A DNA stretch of 64,000 nucleotides from Bacteroidales bacterium. Lineage in GTDB: Bacteria; Bacteroidota; Bacteroidia; Bacteroidales; UBA3663. The notes beneath the pieces are model-generated. The model had not been told where the DNA came from. It saw nothing but the letters and a program-made list of their open reading frames with translations, and ran no database searches. Shown here piece after piece: positions 18,220-25,137 of the stretch (the stretch's first letter is position 1; each line of letters starts with the position of its first letter). The stretch spans positions 62,001 through 126,000 of the forward strand of contig JAFZBE010000069.1 of NCBI GenBank assembly GCA_017561935.1, written 5' to 3'. The position numbers and the translations under genes are program-made.

Positions 18220-19865
18220 ACAATTGCCGATTTACAATCCTTACCCTCATCCGACTGGGATTACAATGTATCCTTCCATTGTGTCTGGTCCTTTGTCCGG
18301 GACTGCTGTCCATTGCAGCCTTGGGGCAGGAACTGTCGTCGATGTTCGAGTCCATTCATCCAGGCCACAACCTGGCTTACGCGCTGACGACCGAGACAGC
18401 TGTAGGTTCAGGCGACTATACTGCCTATTATCTCACAGCCAATCGCCACGGAATACTAAGCACCGAGGTCAATACATCCTATCTGCGAGCCGCGATGAAA
18501 TATGGTTACAAGCGTGGGCGATGGAGCATAGATGCCTGTCTTGACGCTCAGGTCCAGGCCAACGCCTACAACAAATTCTTCATCCAGCAGGCCTACGCCG
18601 ACCTTACATGGTCATGGATCACCATCGGTGCTGGTAGCAGGGAGTTTCCGCCTTTGCTGCGAGATGTCAGACTCAGCAGCGGCAGTGTCATCTGGAGCGG
18701 CAATAGTCGTCCCATACCATCCTGTTATTTCTTTACTCCCGATTTCGTCACCATCCCCGGCACCAAGCGATGGGTGCAGATCTACATCGAGGGCAGTTAT
18801 GGCAAACTGTTCGACGATGACTACAAACGAGACAGATACGCCATCTATCGCGTCGGCAAGACAGGACAGGCCGAATCGTTCCTCACCACCGACGTGTGGT
18901 TTCATCAGAAGAAGGCGCACCTTCGTTCCAATCCCAACAAGCCCATCGTCTTCTACGTGGGTTTTGACCATGCTGCATACTTCGGGGGCGAATCCTACAA
19001 CAGCAGTTTTACAGGGGAAACACAATCTTTCACCCCTCATCTGAAGGACTTCTTCAAGGCATTGTTCATCTCTGGGGGCGACAGCAACTCCCCTACGGGC
19101 GACCAGGTATTCTTCTACGGCAGCCATCTCGGCGCCGAATGCTTCCGTATCGATTACCAATGGGGCGGACCAGACAAGATGCAGAAACGCGCGAGCATCT
19201 TCTTCGAGAACCTCTTCGAAGACGGCTCGAGCATTGCCAAGTTCAACGGATGGGATGGACTGTGGGGCATGGAGTTCCGCAACAAACAGCAGGATGCATG
19301 GGTTCAAGGCATCGTCGTTGAATATTTGCAGACCAGCAACCAAAGCGGCCCCATCCATTGGGACCGCGATGATTACGCCCAGGAATATGGCAAGGAATTT
19401 GGCGAGGGTCGTGCCCAAGGGGCCGACGATTACTACAACAATTTCTTTTATGCCGGCCATTGCTATTATGGCCTTGGCTTAGGATCTCCTATGGTCAAAT
19501 CCCCAGCCTATAACGCCGATGGTTATCTTCGCTTCACCGACAATCGCATCCGCGCCTGGCATCTTGGCATCGAAGGGTCGTTGCTTAAGGCTGGATTGTC
19601 TAGATTTTCTAGAGCATCTAGATTATCTAGAGATTCTAGAAAGCCATCTCTTGGCTATCGCGTCCTCACCAGCTACCGTCGTTCCTGGGGTACCTCCTAT
19701 GTCCCCACTTCCTCAATTCGCGACGCATTCTGTACAATGTTCGAGCTGAATGCAAGCTATCGGCCATGGACAGCAAAGATAGCCTACGGCATGGATCATG
19801 GCGACCTGCTCGGCAACAATCAGAGTTTCAATTTCAGCATCTCCTATCATGGCAAGATTCTATAG
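18216..19865 (+). CDS. Capsule assembly protein, Wzi family (outer-membrane beta barrel)
   Basis: About 549 residues from the ATG at 18216, which overlaps the GT4 stop. A signal peptide ends near AALGQ. The body matches the Wzi pattern: FIQQAYADLTWSWITIGAGS, RLSSGSVIWSGNSRPIPSC, TPDFVTIPGTKRWVQIYIEG and WFHQKKAHLRSN. E. coli Wzi is an 18-strand barrel and lectin that anchors capsule at the surface. Odd: bases 19599-19640 hold five TCTAGA units at a strict 9-bp spacing, translated in frame as repeated Ser-Arg-X. This looks like a repeat expanded inside a barrel gene, probably in a loop. The C-terminus (FNFSISYHGKIL) is barrel-like. Confidence 0.85.
   Translation: MNNCRFTILTLIRLGLQCILPLCLVLCPGLLSIAALGQELSSMFESIHPGHNLAYALTTETAVGSGDYTAYYLTANRHGILSTEVNTSYLRAAMKYGYKRGRWSIDACLDAQVQANAYNKFFIQQAYADLTWSWITIGAGSREFPPLLRDVRLSSGSVIWSGNSRPIPSCYFFTPDFVTIPGTKRWVQIYIEGSYGKLFDDDYKRDRYAIYRVGKTGQAESFLTTDVWFHQKKAHLRSNPNKPIVFYVGFDHAAYFGGESYNSSFTGETQSFTPHLKDFFKALFISGGDSNSPTGDQVFFYGSHLGAECFRIDYQWGGPDKMQKRASIFFENLFEDGSSIAKFNGWDGLWGMEFRNKQQDAWVQGIVVEYLQTSNQSGPIHWDRDDYAQEYGKEFGEGRAQGADDYYNNFFYAGHCYYGLGLGSPMVKSPAYNADGYLRFTDNRIRAWHLGIEGSLLKAGLSRFSRASRLSRDSRKPSLGYRVLTSYRRSWGTSYVPTSSIRDAFCTMFELNASYRPWTAKIAYGMDHGDLLGNNQSFNFSISYHGKIL
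19599..19643. repeat. 9-bp tandem repeat TCTAGAnnn inside the Wzi-family gene
   Basis: TCTAGA starts at 19599, 19608, 19617, 19626 and 19635, five perfect copies at 9-bp spacing with variable third triplets (ttt, gca, tta, gat, aag). The period is three codons, so the frame is kept and SRF-SRA-SRL-SRD-SRK is encoded. The same motif and period recur in the intergenic tract at 46521-46553, sharing a 17-base identical stretch. Confidence 0.9.
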
Positions 19866-19874
19866 AAATATCTT

Positions 19875-19989
19875 GTTAAGAGTGGTTAAGAAAGTTAAGA
19901 AGGTTATGAAAGGGTTGCGTTTCATAACCCTTCTTTACCCCTCTTTACCTCTCTTAACTCCTCTTAACCTCTCTATACCCCTCTTAACG
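19875..19989. repeat. Inverted 9/10-bp degenerate repeat tract (GTTAAGnnn ... CTCTTAACn)
   Basis: GTTAAG or GTTATG occurs at 19875, 19885, 19894 and 19903. After a short centre, the opposite orientation appears as about six 10-bp units close to CTCTTAACCT (also CTTTACC and CTATACC) up to 19989. The two halves are inverted relative to each other (GGTTAAGA against TCTTAACC) and could form an imperfect hairpin. The right half is read as the signal peptide of the lipoprotein at 19906. Confidence 0.75.
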
Positions 19990-20379
19990 ATCCTTCTCCT
20001 CCCCTCCTGCGACGTAGGCGACTACATCGGCGACCTCTTCGGACGATGGCAAATCACCACCATCCAAACGTCCGACAGCATCGCTACCCCCACCGACCTT
20101 TTCTTCGACTTCCAAGCGAAGGTTCATGTGGCCCATGTGCTTTACGAAGAGGAACATCGCACCCTTGACCTGCATGGACTGGCGCGTCAGGAGGGCGACA
20201 GTCTTTTCATCAAATACCTTCCAATGGATGGTACAGGCAATACGATGCGCGACTTCATGACCCGACGTTTCCTCATCGAGGACGATTATTCTGACGTGCG
20301 TTTCCGCATCCTGAAGCTCGATGGTAGCCGAATGATACTCGAACGGGGTAGTCGTCGCTGGGAACTACGTTCCTATTAA
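19906..20379 (+). CDS. Small lipoprotein, lipocalin-like
   Basis: About 157 residues from the ATG at 19906; a longer frame from 19849 would overlap the Wzi gene. The N-terminus is Leu/Pro-rich and ends in a lipobox (LLLPSC, Cys 35), so it is probably lipid-anchored. The mature part GDLFGRWQITTIQ, RTLDLHGLARQEGDSLFIKY and GSRMILERGSRRWELRSY alternates strands like the lipocalin-like domain proteins of Bacteroidetes. The signal peptide is encoded by a degenerate tandem repeat, so its sequence may vary between strains. It lies between the Wzi gene and the first PorZ gene. No function can be assigned. Confidence 0.65.
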   Translation: MKGLRFITLLYPSLPLLTPLNLSIPLLTILLLPSCDVGDYIGDLFGRWQITTIQTSDSIATPTDLFFDFQAKVHVAHVLYEEEHRTLDLHGLARQEGDSLFIKYLPMDGTGNTMRDFMTRRFLIEDDYSDVRFRILKLDGSRMILERGSRRWELRSY

Positions 20380-20425
20380 TTTTGCTTTGCACATAATAAT
20401 TGTGCTTATTTTCCGTTTACATAAT

Positions 20426-22813
20426 ATGAAACAGAAGATTCTTGCCCTCATCATAGTGATTGTATGTATTCTTGCAGCCCGGCCATCCATAGCCTCGGTA
20501 GGCGAATGGAAGGCTTTCCGCAATGTAGGGACCTACGACCAAGTGGCTTTGCTCGGCGATAAACTATATATCCTCACCGACGGAAATATCTTCGTGACCG
20601 ACACGACACTCACCGACTTCACCAGCCTCTCCCGTCTCTCTCTGCTCAGCGGTAATACCATCTCGAAGATAGCAGTATCTCCCGACCATCAGAAACTCGC
20701 CTTGCTCTACAACGATGGTCTCATCGACATCATCAAAGCCGAAGGCAACACCATTTCCATCATGGACCTGCAGACCAAGAGCCTGACGGCCAACAAGCAA
20801 CCCCTCGGTGTGACCTTCCAGGGTGATGAGATGATTGTCGCTGCCGAATTCGGCTTCTATCGCGTCAACCTCACGACCTTCGACATCGTCGATTCATACA
20901 CCACACCAGCTTCCTGCAATGTCGCTTTCTTTTGGAAGGATGCCTGGTATCGTTCGGTGCGCGGCTACGGCTTGCAGCGCTGTCCAGCGACAAGCAATGC
21001 CAAGCAGGAATCCAACTGGACGACACTCCAGGCCGACACCATCATTGCTGCCCTGACTTTCTTCACCCCCGACAGCACCGAGCATTGCTGGGTGATTGCC
21101 AACGACAAGAACGTCAATGTACTAGATGCCGACGGGAAAACGTTTCGTCGCTCATCGCGCGGTTGCTACAACTCTCTCATCCAAGCTGGTCCCTACATCT
21201 TCATGGCGGGCAGTGGTTTTACATTAGCCGATCCCACGACCTACGACATCAGTGTCTGCCACACCGAATACCACCAACGTAGCAGCAGTATCTGTGCGCT
21301 CTCCGACGACACTTTTATCACCTCTGCTACTTCGGTCGGTCTTTTCTGTTTTCGCCTCACAGCTTTCAACCGTTGGGCTCCCTTTGAATACGAATTGTTG
21401 GCCAATGGCGTGACAATCGCCGAAGTACTTGGTTCGTCCGCATTATATAGCGGACTCCTCGGCAACGGAGATTTTGTCGCCACCAACTCGAAGCGTATGT
21501 GTCTGACCAACTACAGCGCCATGGCTCGCACGATGGGCGACATTTCCATCTATCATCCTGACGATGACGAATGGACTACCAAAAACTACCATAAGATTAT
21601 TGCCCAAGGGAAAGAGCAAGGATTGGACGTATTCCAGGGCATCTCGGCCTTTGCTGCCGACCCGCTCGACGACGACAGCTATTATATTAGCACCCTGCAA
21701 CGCGGACTCTTCCACTTCAAAGGCGATTCTCTCATCGAATGGATCGGACAAAGTGTGCCCGATGCCTATCCCGACCAGGCGACAGGACGAATCACAGCTG
21801 TCTATCCAGATGAAAATGGCTACTTGTGGGTTGCCTGTCCTTTTACCGATTATCTGTTCCGCAGTCTCTCTCCCCAAGGCCAATGGACCTGCTACCCCAT
21901 CTCGGGGTTCCCCGCTGCCTCCAACATCCATCGCATCCTGCAAGCCAAGCACGACAGCTACCAGCTCAAATGGCTCCTCTGCGACTATCCCTATCAAAGC
22001 AGCAAGGTGGCCATGTACTACGACCACGCCACCCCAACCAACCTTTCCGACGATCAGAGCGCCTATTTCAGCATCCTCGTTGATCAAGACAACAACCAAT
22101 ACGCCACCATCAACTACTTCTTCGACATTGCCGAAGATCTGAATGGTGCCATCTGGTTGCTCACCAGCATCGGACCGCTCGTCATCGACGATCCATATAC
22201 CACGTTTACCTATGCCCAGAACAACCCCGGCTACGGCAAGGTGCGTCGCGTCAAGGTGCCTCGCAACGATGGCACCAATCTGGCCGATTATCTGATGGAG
22301 TCGTCATCTTGCACCTGCATTGCCATCGATAACCTCAATCGCAAGTGGATCGGCACGCTCGGCAGCGGTCTCTTCCTGCTCAGCGACGACGCTATCACCG
22401 AGATCCAGCATTTCGACACCAGCAATTCCCCACTTTTCTCCAACGACATCCTGGCACTCTCGTTCGATCCCGAGACATCGCTGCTCTATATCTCCTGCGA
22501 AAGCGGGATCCTCACCTATCAGACCGATGCATGGCAGGGCGAAGAGGATTTCAGCAGCCTCTACTGCTATCCCAATCCCGTACGTCCAGAATACAATGGC
22601 GACCTTCGCATCATGGGACTGATGGCCAATTCGCAAGTCACCATCACCGACGTCACAGGCAATCTCATCATGCGCACCCAAAGTATCGGCTCATCCATCA
22701 CCTGGGATCTGCGCGACAGTGATGGACGACATATCGAACCGGGCATTTACATGATTCACGGCGTGGACGAGAATGGCAAGAAAGGGAAAATCTGTAAATT
22801 TTTAGTCCTTTGA
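20426..22813 (+). CDS. porZ: PorZ-like type IX secretion beta-propeller protein (copy 1)
   Basis: About 795 residues from the ATG at 20426, opening with a signal peptide (KILALIIVIVCILAARPSIA). The N-terminal PorZ propeller is recognisable by WKAFRNVGTYDQVALLGDKL, KLALLYNDGLIDIIKAEG and AAEFGFYRVNL; a second propeller carries NGYLWVACPFTDYLF, GAIWLLTSIGPLVIDDP and NRKWIGTLGSGLFLL. The last 85 residues are a type IX secretion C-terminal domain (YCYPNPVRPEYNGDLRIMG, VTITDVTGNL, EPGIYMIHG). In Porphyromonas gingivalis, PorZ sits on the surface in the attachment complex with PorU, PorV and PorQ and binds anionic lipopolysaccharide. Its place at the end of a surface-glycan cluster fits that. A divergent paralogue follows at 25138. 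Confidence 0.82.
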   Translation: MKQKILALIIVIVCILAARPSIASVGEWKAFRNVGTYDQVALLGDKLYILTDGNIFVTDTTLTDFTSLSRLSLLSGNTISKIAVSPDHQKLALLYNDGLIDIIKAEGNTISIMDLQTKSLTANKQPLGVTFQGDEMIVAAEFGFYRVNLTTFDIVDSYTTPASCNVAFFWKDAWYRSVRGYGLQRCPATSNAKQESNWTTLQADTIIAALTFFTPDSTEHCWVIANDKNVNVLDADGKTFRRSSRGCYNSLIQAGPYIFMAGSGFTLADPTTYDISVCHTEYHQRSSSICALSDDTFITSATSVGLFCFRLTAFNRWAPFEYELLANGVTIAEVLGSSALYSGLLGNGDFVATNSKRMCLTNYSAMARTMGDISIYHPDDDEWTTKNYHKIIAQGKEQGLDVFQGISAFAADPLDDDSYYISTLQRGLFHFKGDSLIEWIGQSVPDAYPDQATGRITAVYPDENGYLWVACPFTDYLFRSLSPQGQWTCYPISGFPAASNIHRILQAKHDSYQLKWLLCDYPYQSSKVAMYYDHATPTNLSDDQSAYFSILVDQDNNQYATINYFFDIAEDLNGAIWLLTSIGPLVIDDPYTTFTYAQNNPGYGKVRRVKVPRNDGTNLADYLMESSSCTCIAIDNLNRKWIGTLGSGLFLLSDDAITEIQHFDTSNSPLFSNDILALSFDPETSLLYISCESGILTYQTDAWQGEEDFSSLYCYPNPVRPEYNGDLRIMGLMANSQVTITDVTGNLIMRTQSIGSSITWDLRDSDGRHIEPGIYMIHGVDENGKKGKICKFLVL

Positions 22814-22942
22814 GCAAAAAAAGTCTTCCTCACATGCAATATTTTTTATAAATAAACGTTATAGATTTAAAAGAAGATTATCTTCGGTTAATAATTTGCA
22901 ATTAACTATTAATTGATAATTGACCCTGCTGATTTGGACCTT

Positions 22943-24013
22943 ATGCAAGAGAATACAATACAGCAGCCCACCGATGCCAGCATCATCCTGACCTATCGTT
23001 GCCCGATGCGTTGTGTGATGTGCAACATTTGGAAAAATCCGACTCGCAAAGAAGAAGAAATACAAGCTGCTGACCTGAAGACCTTACCGCGACTCAAGTT
23101 TATCAACTTGACGGGCGGCGAACCATTCATCCGAGAGGACCTCCCCGACATTGTCGAGGAGTGCTATCGTCATACCGACCGCATCGTCATCTCTACATCA
23201 GGATGGTTCGAGGAGAAGGTGATTGATCTTGCCAAGCGTTTCCCCAACATCGGTATCCGCATCAGCATTGAAGGACTGAGCCAAAAGAATGATGAGCTGC
23301 GCGGACATCAGGGCGGTTTCGACCGCGGCCTCCGGACTTTACTTGCACTTAAGCAGATGGGCCTGAAGGACATCGGTTTCGGTTGCACTGTTTCGAACAA
23401 CAATTCCGCCGACATGCTGTCGCTCTACGAGTTATCGTTAAGCATGGGCATGGAATTTGCCACCGCTGCATTCCACAACAGCTATTACTTCCACAAGGAC
23501 GACAACCAGATCACCAACCGCGAGGAAGTTTGCAGCAACTTCGAGAAGCTCGTCAATCTACAACTCAAGGAGAACCACCCGAAATCTTGGTTCCGCGCCT
23601 GGTTCAACATGGGTCTGATCAACTATATCGAAGGTGGTCGTCGCATGCTCCCCTGCGAAGCCGGATCCGCCAATTTCTTTATCGATCCCTGGGGAGAAGT
23701 GTATCCATGCAACGGTCTTGAAGAGAAATATTGGAAACAGTCGATGGGAAACATCCACAAGGCGGACTTCATGACCATCTGGCAAAGTGAAGAGGCACAG
23801 GAGGTGCGACGCAAGGTTCGTTGCTGTGCCAAGAACTGCTGGATGGTGGGCACTGCAAGTCCAGTGATGCACAAGTACATCAAATACCCGCTCCGATGGG
23901 CGCTGCGCAACAAGCTGCGCTCCCTTCAGGGCAAGCCTGCCTGTCTTGACAAGACCTGGTGCGACGTCGGACAAGATCCCCGCCAAGGCGATCTAAACCC
24001 CAATCGTTCGTGA
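22943..24013 (+). CDS. Radical SAM protein with SPASM-like C-terminus
   Basis: About 356 residues. ATG 22943 is preferred over an upstream TTG at 22913. The cluster-binding motif is C20-x3-C24-x2-C27 (YRCPMRCVMC), followed by LTGGEPFIRED and IRISIEGLSQKNDELRG, the usual SAM-binding strands. The C-terminal part has MLPCEAGSANFFIDPWGEVYP, PCNGLEE and a CCAKNCW cluster, consistent with auxiliary iron-sulfur binding of the SPASM/Twitch type. No signal peptide. It overlaps the next glycosyltransferase by 4 bp (GTGA). Position between two PorZ genes and next to a GT4 suggests a modification tied to the surface glycan or to a secreted carrier; this is inference. Confidence 0.85.
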   Translation: MQENTIQQPTDASIILTYRCPMRCVMCNIWKNPTRKEEEIQAADLKTLPRLKFINLTGGEPFIREDLPDIVEECYRHTDRIVISTSGWFEEKVIDLAKRFPNIGIRISIEGLSQKNDELRGHQGGFDRGLRTLLALKQMGLKDIGFGCTVSNNNSADMLSLYELSLSMGMEFATAAFHNSYYFHKDDNQITNREEVCSNFEKLVNLQLKENHPKSWFRAWFNMGLINYIEGGRRMLPCEAGSANFFIDPWGEVYPCNGLEEKYWKQSMGNIHKADFMTIWQSEEAQEVRRKVRCCAKNCWMVGTASPVMHKYIKYPLRWALRNKLRSLQGKPACLDKTWCDVGQDPRQGDLNPNRS

Positions 24014-25107
24014 AGAAACAAAAGAACCGCATAGTTGTAACCGGCACGCGTGGCATCCCCAATATCATGGGGGGGGTCGAAACGCACTGCGAGGAACTCT
24101 TCCCCCGTCTGGTGGGAGAGGGATATGACGTAACCGTCATCCGTCGCACCAGCTACTGCCATGACCACCTTTCCCACTGGCAAGGGGTCAAACTTATCGA
24201 TATCGACGCACCTCGCAGTAAATCATTCGAGGCTATCATCCATACCTTCAAGGCAATCATTCGTGCCAAGAAGCTGAAAGCCCAGATCATCCATATCCAT
24301 GCTTGCGGACCTGCTCTGCTCGTTCCCATGGCACGTATGCTCGGCATGAAGGTGGTCTTCACTCATCATGGCCAGGATTACGATCGCGTCAAGTGGGGAT
24401 GGGGAGCCAAGCTGATGCTCCGTCTGGGTGAAGCCATGGGCTGCATTTTCGCCAACCGTGTCATTGTTATCAGCCAGGGCATCCGCGACATGGTGAATCG
24501 CAAGTACAACATCACACGCAAGATGCACCTCATTCACAATGGTGTGGCTGCCCCCGAGGACATCAACGAGCCAGGTTACTTCCGTCACCTCGGCATCGAA
24601 CATGGCAAGTACATCCTGGGCATGTGTCGTTTTGCGCCCGAAAAGAACCTGCATCAGCTCATCCAAGCTTTCTCAAAGATTGATTCCCGAGGCTACAAAC
24701 TCGTCATCGCCGGCGACTCCGACTTCGAGGACTCCTACTCCATCAAGCTTCGCAAACTGGCCAAGGAGAATGGTGTCATTCTTACAGGGTTTATCAAGGG
24801 TCGCCGTCTCCATGCCCTTCTGAACCATTGCCGCTGCTATGTGCTGCCCTCTTCGCACGAAGGTCTGCCCATTGCACTGCTCGAAGCCATGTCATACGGT
24901 GCTCCCATCATCGTGAGTGACATCCCCGCGAATCTTGAGGTGGGGTTGCCACGCAACAACTACTTCCATTGCAACGACGTGCTCGAACTCACTGCCAAAC
25001 TTCAGGAGACCGTCGATATGCCGTATGAGAAATGCACCTACGACATGGAAAAATACGATTGGGATATCATTGCCCAGCAAGTAAGCCAGGTTTATCGAAG
25101 CCTATAG
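24010..25107 (+). CDS. Glycosyltransferase family 4
   Basis: About 365 residues. The frame is open upstream to a GTG at 23959, but GTG 24010, in a 4-bp overlap with the radical SAM stop, gives the natural start (VKKQKNRIVVTGTRGIPNIM). Family motifs: MGGVETHCEELFPRL, GMCRFAPEKNLHQLIQAF, FIKGRRLHALLNHCRCYVLPS, SHEGLPIALLEAMSYGAP and VSDIPANLEVG. It is a GT-B enzyme acting on the cytoplasmic side. Translational coupling with the radical SAM gene suggests the two act together. Confidence 0.87.
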   Translation: MKKQKNRIVVTGTRGIPNIMGGVETHCEELFPRLVGEGYDVTVIRRTSYCHDHLSHWQGVKLIDIDAPRSKSFEAIIHTFKAIIRAKKLKAQIIHIHACGPALLVPMARMLGMKVVFTHHGQDYDRVKWGWGAKLMLRLGEAMGCIFANRVIVISQGIRDMVNRKYNITRKMHLIHNGVAAPEDINEPGYFRHLGIEHGKYILGMCRFAPEKNLHQLIQAFSKIDSRGYKLVIAGDSDFEDSYSIKLRKLAKENGVILTGFIKGRRLHALLNHCRCYVLPSSHEGLPIALLEAMSYGAPIIVSDIPANLEVGLPRNNYFHCNDVLELTAKLQETVDMPYEKCTYDMEKYDWDIIAQQVSQVYRSL

Positions 25108-25137
25108 CTTATCTAGCCCCTAAAAAAGCTCCCGACA

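Noticed and set aside
18612..19460. 282-codon antisense frame in the Wzi-family gene, and similar long antisense frames at 6330-7067, 8185-8880, 21443-22099 and 39467-40093.
   Set aside because: They mirror well-conserved genes on the other strand and show no family motif; such shadows are common at this base composition.
20388..20415. Hairpin GCACATAATAATTGTGC as a terminator.
   Set aside because: The stem is only 5-6 bp and the following sequence has few T; it may be incidental.
22913..22942. TTG start for the radical SAM protein.
   Set aside because: ATG at 22943 is in frame and gives the normal distance to the C-x3-C-x2-C motif.
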